Of a stretch of DNA of 64,000 nucleotides, positions 28,448-36,545 are shown piece after piece (position 1 is the first letter of the stretch; each line of letters begins with the position of its first letter). The notes under the pieces are model-generated. The model saw only the letters and a list, made by a program, of their open reading frames with translations, was not told the origin of the DNA and made no database searches. Source of the DNA: Thalassotalea fonticola. GTDB taxonomy: Bacteria; Pseudomonadota; Gammaproteobacteria; Enterobacterales; Alteromonadaceae. The stretch is taken from assembly GCF_032911225.1 (NCBI RefSeq), contig NZ_CP136600.1, positions 2,418,001 through 2,482,000 of the forward strand, given 5' to 3'. The translations under genes and the position numbers were made by a program.

Positions 28448-30046
28448 TTATTCAGTCTTAGCCTTTTTACTATTTTTAATTTTCTTATTCTTTTTATCTT
28501 TTTTAACGGCGCCACCTTTTGAATTAGAGCCAGCACTCATACTCGTAATATCACTAGTACTGTTTTGTTCAAAAGGAATATTTCGATCAGCAAGTCGTAC
28601 ATATTTAGGGTAGCCTCTATCTTTCACGCCTTGCTGTTGCCACATTTGCAGATAATTATCGTAGTGTTGCTGCATTTTTAACAACGTAGGTTGTTGCTCT
28701 TTAGAATGAGCCAAATTGGTTTGTTCATAAGGGTCTTTAGTCAAAGCAAACAATTCTTCTGAGCGTTCAAAACCATTAAGACCACCATAAAACCAATGGA
28801 TGTACTTATGTTCAGGCGTTACCACTGCAAGCGATTGAGCTGTTTTTTCGCCCCACACATGCATAAGCAATACCGAATCATGCAACATGTCGAGCTGCTG
28901 TTGTTCCGGTTTTAGCGCTAATACGGGTAATATAGATTTACCCTGCATAGTGGCTGGTGCTTTAATATTGGCAAGATCTAAAATGGTTGGCGCGATATCA
29001 ATATTGCCACTAAGTACCCTACTGGTTTCAAATTGGCTCTTGTATCGCTTGGGATGGTAAATCATAGTGGGTGAGCGCGTACCTTCTTCATAGGCATAAA
29101 GCTTACCTGACAAGCCTTTACTACCATTAAAAAAACCGTTGTCAGCTGCAAAAATTATTACGGTATTATCGGCTACGCCTTGTTCTTCAAGAGTATCGAT
29201 AATTCGCCCTACCGCTTGGTCTAAGCCGTAAACTAAACCATGATAATTAGCCATGGCTTTATCATGGTTTTTCATCCATTTTTGCCCTTTTGAGGCAGGG
29301 CGACCTGAGAGCGCTTGCTTAGGTGCATTTTTATCTACACCGTAGTTTTCAGGCTTAGGGAATGTTTTACCTGCATAAATTTTTTGGTATCTAGGATCAA
29401 CCGTGTAAGGCCCGTGCGGAGCTTTAAAACTGACCGACAAATTAAACGGTTTTTTAGACTTAACGCCTTGCTTTATAAAGTCGGCCCCCATTAAACCAAG
29501 GGCATGGGTCGTGTGCTCTTTTTTTCCAGCAAAGCGTTCAAACCATGCGCTGGCTTCTGGGTTTGCAGTTATTTCATATTTCCCCTGGCCCATCCATGCC
29601 GCCCAATAATCAAAATCTGGTCGTACGGTATCGGCACTACCTTTTTTGCCATCAGGGGAGCTTACATGAAATCCGAACTTGCCAATAAAGCCGGTATAAT
29701 ATCCGTTGGCTTTTAACTGCGCTGGGTAAGAGTTTTTCCAAGTACTATAATCCATGCCGCCATGAGCAAAATTGGTACCTGTAGAGAATTCATATAAACC
29801 ACTAACATAATTAGCACGGCTGCCTTGGCATATCGCGGTGGTATTGTAACTTTTGCTAAAATTAACACTCTGTTTTGCAAGACGATCTAAATTTGGCGTT
29901 GTTAAACCAAATTTATTCATATAACCAAAAGAATCCCAGCGAAAATCATCGGCCAATAAAAAAATGATATTTGGTCGTTCATCGGTATTTGCAGCCAATG
30001 CATTAACACATAAAATACTGCATAAAAAGGTCAATAATATTTTCAT
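28448..30046 (-). CDS. Atypical S1-family sulfatase (CQGSR, GKFG) with Lys-rich tail
   Basis: The 532-residue protein has a signal peptide (1-19, ending LAA) and the sulfatase fold: ERPNIIFLLADD, SFKAPHGPY and AADNGFF. Two catalytic motifs differ from the norm. The formylglycine site is CQGSR (Cys73) with Gly in the third position instead of Pro, Ala or Ser, and the usual GKWH is GKFG. The paralogue at 40174 has the same GKFG and a CMASR site. The C-terminus is Lys-rich (KKDKKNKKIKNSKKAKTE). It follows the GH29 at 30172 on the minus strand beyond a terminator. It may be a sulfatase of unusual specificity or one with altered maturation; the remaining metal ligands argue against complete loss of function. 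Confidence 0.88.
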   Translation of the reverse strand: MKILLTFLCSILCVNALAANTDERPNIIFLLADDFRWDSFGYMNKFGLTTPNLDRLAKQSVNFSKSYNTTAICQGSRANYVSGLYEFSTGTNFAHGGMDYSTWKNSYPAQLKANGYYTGFIGKFGFHVSSPDGKKGSADTVRPDFDYWAAWMGQGKYEITANPEASAWFERFAGKKEHTTHALGLMGADFIKQGVKSKKPFNLSVSFKAPHGPYTVDPRYQKIYAGKTFPKPENYGVDKNAPKQALSGRPASKGQKWMKNHDKAMANYHGLVYGLDQAVGRIIDTLEEQGVADNTVIIFAADNGFFNGSKGLSGKLYAYEEGTRSPTMIYHPKRYKSQFETSRVLSGNIDIAPTILDLANIKAPATMQGKSILPVLALKPEQQQLDMLHDSVLLMHVWGEKTAQSLAVVTPEHKYIHWFYGGLNGFERSEELFALTKDPYEQTNLAHSKEQQPTLLKMQQHYDNYLQMWQQQGVKDRGYPKYVRLADRNIPFEQNSTSDITSMSAGSNSKGGAVKKDKKNKKIKNSKKAKTE

Positions 30047-30088
30047 GGCTATTTCTCTAAAGTCTGTTCAATGGGCCAGTTATACTTA

Positions 30089-30117
30089 CCGAAACGTATA
30101 CATCCCAATAGTTTCGG
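30089..30117. promoter_or_regulatory. CCGAAAC/GTTTCGG inverted repeat upstream of atypical sulfatase
   Basis: The seven-base arms at 30089-30095 and 30111-30117 are spaced by 15 bases, 43 bases before the start of the sulfatase at 30046. It could be a dimer-binding operator or an mRNA stem after the upstream terminator. Only the symmetry is seen. Confidence 0.3.
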
Positions 30118-30140
30118 AATACCCCACATCGTGTGGCGCA

Positions 30141-30165
30141 AAAAAACGCGGAATAATCCGCGTTT
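30141..30165 (-). terminator. Rho-independent terminator after GH29
   Basis: On the minus strand, the stem AAACGCGGA/TCCGCGTTT (30144-30152 with 30157-30165) has a 4-base loop and is followed by a T run (30146 to 30141), directly after the stop of the GH29 gene. The downstream sulfatase therefore depends on read-through or its own promoter. Confidence 0.85.
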
Positions 30166-30171
30166 ATTTAG

Positions 30172-31770
30172 TTATGATTTTTTAATATGCTCGGCATCAG
30201 GTTCAGTAACGATTAAATCACCCGCTACTTCAATTTTAAATGCATGGGCAAATTCACCTTCTTTTTTCTCAGGATAAACTAAATGTAAACCTTTACTGTC
30301 TCTGTGCCATTTGATCTTTTCATCACTACCTATAAGGCTGATATTTTCTATTTTAGCTTCGCTCGATATTGCGTAGTCACTATTCAACGTTTTAATGGTC
30401 AGTTTGTTATCTTCAGGCCAACCTAACGCAATGGCGTATAAGGTGTTGTCTTTTTGCGTAAAGCGAACATCTTTTGCACCAAGCTTACGATGATCCCATT
30501 TAACTTTCTCTTTGCCTTTAATTTTAACGAATTTGGTTACTTTAGTTGGACCTTCACCGTAAACGCTATAACGACGAGTACCGTATATTGCTTCACCGTT
30601 AACTTTCATCCAACGACCAATGCCCTTCATAATTGCAATTTCTTCATCTGCAATTGAACCATCGCCTTTTGGTGTTAGCGATAAAAACATAATGCCACCA
30701 CGACTAGCGAAATCAATAATACTGTCTACTTGATAATCAGGACCGTCACGGTAAGTTTTATTATTTACATAACTCCAAGGGTAACCGATTGCTCTGTCAG
30801 CTAACCAGTAGCCTGGTTGATGTTCTGGCATATCTCGACCGTTTTCATAACTTTTTAAACCAACATGATCTGGAAAGTTAAAGTTCGCGGCTAACTTATT
30901 AGCAACAACTACATCTTGATCGCGCGCTGCAGATTCGTTGTAATAATACGATATTGCTTTTGTAACATTATCTTCGGTTGGGTGACCACCTTTCATCGAT
31001 GTAGACAAACCGTCAAACCAGATAAAGTCAGGTTTGTAGGTATCTACAACTTCGGTAATTTTCCCGTACCAATCTGAATTGAACTGCTCTTCTGAATCGC
31101 GTCCTTTTTTCCAGAAAAAATCACCTAATTCGGGATCAGAAATCTCCCAGTTTTTATTAATTTTAGATGCATCAGCACCCTTATCTGATAGCTCTCCATA
31201 AGCATAGTTAAAGGTTCTACCATGATGGAAAGTTGCTGCAAGCTTCATATCGGGGTATTTAGCAACTTCTGCTGCTATTTCGCCATAGATGTCTTTTTTC
31301 GGTCCCATATTTTTAGAATTCCAACGACTATATTTAGAATCCCATAATAAAAAACCATCGTGATGTACTAAAGCGATACCACCAAATTTAGCCCCTGCTT
31401 CATTCATTAACCCAACCCACTCACTGGCATTAAATTTTGGTGCGGTAAATTGAGGAATAAAATCGGTATAGCCAAACTCTTCTAAAGAGCCATACTTTTT
31501 AGTGTGGTATTCATATACACCTTTTCGATTTTTTGGCGAATACATTTGACGAACGTAATCTGGACCGCCATGAGCAGGAACTGAATAAATTCCCCAATGA
31601 GTGTAAACACCAAATTTGGCATCTATTAACCATTCTGGAATTTGCTTTGTGGCTATTGAATCCCAATCAGCTTCTATGTTTGCTGTTTTTTCAGCCAGCG
31701 CTGAAGTAGAGCTTAAACTCATTACAGCTATGGCTAAGGTGGTTAGTGGTAACTTTATTGCTTTAATCAT
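30172..31770 (-). CDS. GH29 alpha-L-fucosidase, divergent type
   Basis: This is a secreted GH29 enzyme predicted to release L-fucose by a retaining mechanism. I chose ATG 31770 (MIKAIKLPL), which gives a clean signal peptide (1-26, ending ALA) and 532 residues; the frame extends to 31818. Landmarks are FGVYTHWGIYSVP (about 53-65), ALVHHDGFLLWDS (about 133-145) and the nucleophile Asp253 in WFDG. In place of the usual YYS.W.W segment it has ATFHHGR, like its paralogue at 41870 and the partial gene at 1, so these three form a subgroup. It is the first gene after repeat site c and is followed by a terminator. Confidence 0.92.
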   Translation of the reverse strand: MIKAIKLPLTTLAIAVMSLSSTSALAEKTANIEADWDSIATKQIPEWLIDAKFGVYTHWGIYSVPAHGGPDYVRQMYSPKNRKGVYEYHTKKYGSLEEFGYTDFIPQFTAPKFNASEWVGLMNEAGAKFGGIALVHHDGFLLWDSKYSRWNSKNMGPKKDIYGEIAAEVAKYPDMKLAATFHHGRTFNYAYGELSDKGADASKINKNWEISDPELGDFFWKKGRDSEEQFNSDWYGKITEVVDTYKPDFIWFDGLSTSMKGGHPTEDNVTKAISYYYNESAARDQDVVVANKLAANFNFPDHVGLKSYENGRDMPEHQPGYWLADRAIGYPWSYVNNKTYRDGPDYQVDSIIDFASRGGIMFLSLTPKGDGSIADEEIAIMKGIGRWMKVNGEAIYGTRRYSVYGEGPTKVTKFVKIKGKEKVKWDHRKLGAKDVRFTQKDNTLYAIALGWPEDNKLTIKTLNSDYAISSEAKIENISLIGSDEKIKWHRDSKGLHLVYPEKKEGEFAHAFKIEVAGDLIVTEPDAEHIKKS

Positions 31771-31858
31771 TATTGTTTCACTATAGGTAATTGAAAATTG
31801 CATGTAATTTAAAACCATATTATGTTTTTAACCTATAAAACACACCAAAACAAGATTA

Positions 31859-31880
31859 TTTGCACAACCTTTACAATAAT
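31859..31880. promoter_or_regulatory. TTTGCACAA/TTTACAATA direct repeat upstream of GH29 (operator candidate c)
   Basis: TTTGCACAA at 31859-31867 and TTTACAATA at 31870-31878 lie 11 bp apart, 89 bases before the minus-strand GH29 start at 31770. The first copy has one mismatch to the TTTACA core found at the other sites. The rest of 31771-31932 shows no gene. Confidence 0.45.
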
Positions 31881-31932
31881 AAAGCCCAATAAATGCAAAT
31901 AATTACTATGTTTTTCAGTTTGTTATGGCGTT

Positions 31933-33426
31933 TTACAATTTAGGTGGTTGCCATAATGGTAACGGTCCACCTGCAATGGCTTTCTCATACAATTCTACAA
32001 AAGGCTGATGGTCTAATAGCGGTGCATCTTCATTTACCATTAATGGTACAGTTTGCTGCCACCATGAATCATATTTTGTCCTTAATTGCTGTACAACTTC
32101 AGGGTATTTTTTAGCAACATCAGTATCTTCAAAAGGATCGTTGTTAATATCATATAGCTCGCTATTATTAACTAAACGCCAGCGCTGCGTGCGAACTGCT
32201 GATTTTTTATATTTACTGTGTTCAACATTACTTCCACTAGCCCAACGTCCTTTATGTACAAAGATTTCTCGATCAGGCCAATCAGATTTTGGGTTTTCTA
32301 ACAATGGCAAGAGCGAACGCCCATCGATTTGTTGAATGTTGTTAGGTATTTTAGCGCCTGCAAGTTCAGTAAATGTTTTAAATAAATCAATATGTGCGGT
32401 TAACGCATTAATATCTACATTCTCAGCTAACACACCTGGCCAACGCCAAAATGCAGGTACATGAGTTCCACCTTCATAAGCGCTTCCTTTACCTGTTTTA
32501 AAACCAGCCATATGCATTTTTTTATTTTTACCATTAAGCTTACCGTTACGACCTGCTTGGCCATTATCGGTCATAAAAATGACTAAAGTATCTTCTATTA
32601 ACTGCCACTGCTGTAGCTTTTGCATTAGCAAACCAAAGTTATCATCAATATTTTCTATCATGCCATAGCGGCCCTGCGTTTTATCATCCCAGCCCATGTC
32701 TTTAAATCGTTGCTTATATTTTTCAGGGGCCAACATTGGGCCATGCGGCGCATTGGTAGATATGTATGCAAAAAATGGCTGCTTAGCATCATGTTGTTGT
32801 TTGATCCAGCCTAGCGCGGCCTGAAAAAATACATCGGTACAAAATCCTTTGGTTTGAACTACGGTGTCATTGTGCAAAATAACATTATCAAAGTACTTGT
32901 TCTCTTTATTCTGGTTTGGTGGAAAGTCCGCTCCGCTACCAGGAAATGATTGGCCAATCCCTCCTGCCCCATGCATAAACACTTCACTAAAACCACGATT
33001 TTGCGGCAAGTATTGTTGCTCATCTCCTAAGTGCCACTTACCAAATAAACCAGTTTGATAGCCAGATTGTTGCAATAATTGCGCAAACGTTGTTGTAGAT
33101 AGCGCCATACGCTCTCGTTCACGTATAGTGTGTGTAACACCATTTCTAAATTCATGCCTACCACTCATCAATGCTGCACGGGTAGGTGCGCAGGTTGGGC
33201 TAACGTGAAAGTCATTAAACCGAGTTGAGCGCTGAGAAAATGCATCAATATTGGGTGTTTGCAATACCTGATTGCCCATGACCGATAAGTCCCCCATGCC
33301 CTGATCGTCTGTCATCACTAAAATGATGTTGGGTCGGCTTCCCTTCAATGACTCTGCACTAGCAATATGTGCAAAGTTAACAGCAGCGATTACTGTCATT
33401 AATATCAATATGTTCGAAGTTTTCAT
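31933..33426 (-). CDS. Secreted S1-family sulfatase (CAPTR motif)
   Basis: This 497-residue arylsulfatase-A-like protein has a signal peptide (1-24, ending ASA), MTDDQG (38-43), Cys79 in canonical CAPTR, FGKWHLG and TDNGQ. It shares a PQNRGF...HGAGGIGQ segment with the sulfatase at 62006 (PQDRGF...HGAGGVGQ), so the two are probably paralogues acting on similar sulfates. It lies 48 bp after the GH117-like gene and is last in the run from 39557. Confidence 0.93.
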   Translation of the reverse strand: MKTSNILILMTVIAAVNFAHIASAESLKGSRPNIILVMTDDQGMGDLSVMGNQVLQTPNIDAFSQRSTRFNDFHVSPTCAPTRAALMSGRHEFRNGVTHTIRERERMALSTTTFAQLLQQSGYQTGLFGKWHLGDEQQYLPQNRGFSEVFMHGAGGIGQSFPGSGADFPPNQNKENKYFDNVILHNDTVVQTKGFCTDVFFQAALGWIKQQHDAKQPFFAYISTNAPHGPMLAPEKYKQRFKDMGWDDKTQGRYGMIENIDDNFGLLMQKLQQWQLIEDTLVIFMTDNGQAGRNGKLNGKNKKMHMAGFKTGKGSAYEGGTHVPAFWRWPGVLAENVDINALTAHIDLFKTFTELAGAKIPNNIQQIDGRSLLPLLENPKSDWPDREIFVHKGRWASGSNVEHSKYKKSAVRTQRWRLVNNSELYDINNDPFEDTDVAKKYPEVVQQLRTKYDSWWQQTVPLMVNEDAPLLDHQPFVELYEKAIAGGPLPLWQPPKL

Positions 33427-33474
33427 CTTTTGAGTTCACTTATTATTAATTACTTTAGTTATCTAACCTTTTTA

Positions 33475-34689
33475 TTAACGCTTATCAGATTGCAATAGGG
33501 AATCTTCGTTAAAACGAATATTTTCGCGCTTAAATTTACGTGTTTTTTTACCTGTTAAATTCGCTTCAAAGCGAACTAAATGTGGCCATGGTTTATTTTT
33601 ACGCTGGGCAATATGGGATAACCCCCAAGTAATACCTTCGCCGTTATCAGTGTTGGTATAGGCATCCGGTACATAAGGACCCGCAGCATCTGGCGGCAAG
33701 ACTATGTTTGCCATAATTTCAAAATTCTCACCATCGGGAGACCACTGAACGGTATTTTTCTCTGGTCCATTGGCGGTTACCAGCGCGGCAATACCATTTT
33801 TATAAGGCCATAAAACTACCTCGTGGCCACTATTTAGTACTGGGTTTAATTTTGATTTTACAAATGGTCCTGCAGGATGTTCAGCAATGGCTAAACCGCC
33901 AGAAAAATCCGGGTAAGACAGTTGAGTATCTCCAGCCAAGCCCATAGGGTGAGCTTTGTAGTACATATATATTTTGTTATTTTTTACTAGTAAATATGGG
34001 TCATGTACTTTTAAACTATCAAACGCCCCTTCTTTTTCAATTTTTGAGCGAATAAGTTCTTTACCTTGCCATACACCAGACTTGCCTGGTGTGAGTACTG
34101 GCTCAGGATGACGATGCCATGGGCCATTAGGACTATCAGACCAACTCATTGCTATTACATTCTTAGTGCGTTGATTGAATGGACTTTGCACTGCTTGATA
34201 ATATAAATAGTACTTCCCTTGCCATACTAAAACGCCAGGAGTAAATACGCTGCGATCATCAAACTCGCCTTTGGGACCTAAACCAACTGCTTTTCCTTGC
34301 TCGGTCCAGTTGTAAGTATCTTTTGATGTGGCGTAATATATTGACGCCAAGTCCCAAGTATTAGCCGGAGTGTTGGTGCTAGGGTCCGCTTTTTTGTAGC
34401 CAACAGGTGCTGGGCCTTTTTCAGTTTTGGTATAATACACATAGTAAATATCACCTACTTTGATGATTTGGCTAGGGTCACGTCTACTTACCCCTTCTTC
34501 ATAAGCCAAACCTTTCGCTTTTTGGTAATTAAATGAAGTATAAAACTCGTTATCCGCGGGGTTCTTTGACTTCCACATATCTTGATAGCGCTTCATAGCC
34601 GAGCTAACGAGTTGCTCTTGCGCAACATTGGTATTACTTACTAAAGTAAAAAGTGCACTTGTTAATATTAGTAGTATTTTATTGTTCAT
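33475..34689 (-). CDS. GH117-like five-bladed beta-propeller glycosidase
   Basis: This 404-residue secreted protein has a signal peptide (1-23). Repeated propeller-blade strands (IYYVYYTKT, KYYLYYQAV, KIYMYYKAH) each carry aromatic pairs, as in the GH43/GH117 type of fold. Three landmarks recall GH117: RRDPS with Asp71 as likely base, KVHDPYLL, and GHEVVLWPY, where the family has a catalytic His followed by Glu. Known GH117 enzymes remove terminal 3,6-anhydro-L-galactose or related residues from red-algal oligosaccharides, and homologues are also reported in fucoidan loci. The gene lies between two sulfatases with gaps of 48 and 77 bp. The assignment is from memory of motifs; GH43-like is the alternative. 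Confidence 0.7.
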   Translation of the reverse strand: MNNKILLILTSALFTLVSNTNVAQEQLVSSAMKRYQDMWKSKNPADNEFYTSFNYQKAKGLAYEEGVSRRDPSQIIKVGDIYYVYYTKTEKGPAPVGYKKADPSTNTPANTWDLASIYYATSKDTYNWTEQGKAVGLGPKGEFDDRSVFTPGVLVWQGKYYLYYQAVQSPFNQRTKNVIAMSWSDSPNGPWHRHPEPVLTPGKSGVWQGKELIRSKIEKEGAFDSLKVHDPYLLVKNNKIYMYYKAHPMGLAGDTQLSYPDFSGGLAIAEHPAGPFVKSKLNPVLNSGHEVVLWPYKNGIAALVTANGPEKNTVQWSPDGENFEIMANIVLPPDAAGPYVPDAYTNTDNGEGITWGLSHIAQRKNKPWPHLVRFEANLTGKKTRKFKRENIRFNEDSLLQSDKR

Positions 34690-34766
34690 TAAGATCTCAA
34701 TTATTTAGCAAAAGTTCAAAAACCTAAACTCGGGATAAGTGCTTCTTACCCCGTTAATAGTGTTAC

Positions 34767-36422
34767 TTAATCGTTCCAGTGAGCATCGATTATGGCTTGT
34801 ATGTGTGGATAATTAACATCCGTTTCAGCGTATTGTTGACGTTGTTGCAGCATTTCAACTTTCATAGTGGCAATGATGTCTTTATATTTTGGATCATTGT
34901 ATGCGTTATTATCCTCTTTAGGATCAGCGCTTAAATCATAAAATTCCCATGCTACTGGTGTTGCAACTTTTGAAGGTACTACACCATCTTTTCGGCTCCA
35001 CTTATGCCCGGCGTACTTCAAGTCAGACTGATTGGGAGTAGCGTCATAATGAGCACCGTAAAAGAAAATTAATTTATGCTCTGCGGTTCTTAAGCCAAAA
35101 TGTGCTGGCACATCATGGTGGGCACGATGCATCCAATAACGGTAATAAGATCCTGTGCGCCAATTATCTAATGTTTCGTTATCAAGAGTGCTAGCGAAGC
35201 TTTTTCCATGCATTTTTTCAGGTGTTTCAACACCGGCAAGTTCAAGCATAAAAGGGGCAAAATCAGTATTGTTTATAATATCATCATTAACTTTGGGCGC
35301 ATCAGGCTTACCAGGATGATAAACAATAAATGGCATACGTAATGAGCCTTCATACATCCAACGCTTGTCAATTAAGTCGTGTTCTCCTAACATCATGCCC
35401 TGATCACCGGTATAAATAATTACCGTGTTTTCCCATTGACCATTAGCCTTTAGATGTTCAAATAAACGAGCTAAATTATCATCTACGCCTTTTACCGTAC
35501 GAAGGTAACGCTTCAAGTAACGTTGATATGAATCTGCAGTATAGTCGTGCTCGGATAAATCTTGATCAACGTCCATATGAATACCCATATTTCGACGAGG
35601 ATTGCGTTTTGAAACAGACGTACCTAATTCACTTACCATTGCACCATTTTCGCCACGTGTGGCTACTGAACCAAAGTTTTTGCGGTCATATAAGTTGCCT
35701 GGTTCAGGGATAGTAACGTCAGCTAAGTAATCATCATAGCGCGGCGCATTTTCAAACATATCATGTGGTGCTTTGTAGTGATGCATCAAGAAGAATGGTT
35801 TGTCACTAGTGCGTTTGCTTAACCATTCGATGGTTAAATCGGTAATAACATCAGATGAATGACCTTCTACCTGAACTTTGTTGTTCGGCCACTTACCTTT
35901 GCCATTGATATCACGAAACACAGGGTCAAAGTATTTCCCTTGGTTAGGTAGCACCTTGTAATAATCAAATGCTAATGGTTCTTTTTTAAGGTGCCACTTA
36001 CCAATCATTGCGGTTTCATAACCCGCACCTGACATTAATGTTGGTAAGTATTGCTTTTCAACGCCAATTTTACCGTCGAGATCTAATGCGCCATTTGCTT
36101 GGCTGTATTGACCGGTAATAATTGATGCACGCGAAGGCGTACAGATAGAGTTGGTAACAAATACATTGTCAAAACGAGTGCCTTGTTTGGCAAGCGCATC
36201 AATTGTTGGTGTAGGGTTTAGCGGTGCCAAGTGACCACCATACGCGCCAATAGCCTGACGAGTGTGATCGTCAGACATAATGAACAGTATGTTCGGCTGC
36301 TTAGGTTCAGCAGCAATAGTTGATTTTGCAGCTTGTTCTACATTACTGCATGATGCCAAGCAGGCAATTATAGATGATGCAAGCATCAACTTTTTTACTT
36401 TTGATCTTAATTCTATTTTCAT
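34767..36422 (-). CDS. Lipoprotein S1-family sulfatase (CTPSR motif)
   Basis: This 551-residue sulfatase is made as a lipoprotein: the signal ends in LASC with Cys25 as lipid site, unlike the other sulfatases here. MSDDHT (49-54), formylglycine Cys94 in CTPSR, GKWHLKKE, KAPHDMF and TGDQGMMLGEHD are present. Its closest relative in the window is the soluble sulfatase at 16918. The pair may act on the same group at different sites, for example membrane-bound against free oligosaccharides, which is inference. A strong terminator after the upstream gene means it probably has its own promoter or relies on read-through. Confidence 0.93.
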   Translation of the reverse strand: MKIELRSKVKKLMLASSIIACLASCSNVEQAAKSTIAAEPKQPNILFIMSDDHTRQAIGAYGGHLAPLNPTPTIDALAKQGTRFDNVFVTNSICTPSRASIITGQYSQANGALDLDGKIGVEKQYLPTLMSGAGYETAMIGKWHLKKEPLAFDYYKVLPNQGKYFDPVFRDINGKGKWPNNKVQVEGHSSDVITDLTIEWLSKRTSDKPFFLMHHYKAPHDMFENAPRYDDYLADVTIPEPGNLYDRKNFGSVATRGENGAMVSELGTSVSKRNPRRNMGIHMDVDQDLSEHDYTADSYQRYLKRYLRTVKGVDDNLARLFEHLKANGQWENTVIIYTGDQGMMLGEHDLIDKRWMYEGSLRMPFIVYHPGKPDAPKVNDDIINNTDFAPFMLELAGVETPEKMHGKSFASTLDNETLDNWRTGSYYRYWMHRAHHDVPAHFGLRTAEHKLIFFYGAHYDATPNQSDLKYAGHKWSRKDGVVPSKVATPVAWEFYDLSADPKEDNNAYNDPKYKDIIATMKVEMLQQRQQYAETDVNYPHIQAIIDAHWND

Positions 36423-36494
36423 TATTTTTTAACCGTAGTTTTGAAACATTGCCATTTTTCAGACAATAGGTTGAGACTAGTTAGTGTTTTAGTG

Positions 36495-36522
36495 AAAAAA
36501 AAGCCGAATCAATTGATTCGGC
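36495..36522 (-). terminator. Rho-independent terminator after the repeat exoprotein
   Basis: A perfect 20-base palindrome, GCCGAATCAA/TTGATTCGGC (36503-36522), lies just past the stop at 36546. On the minus strand it is followed by eight T residues (36502-36495), the classic terminator form. Confidence 0.9.
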
Positions 36523-36545
36523 CAATATTTACTGCGTTCATTTTC

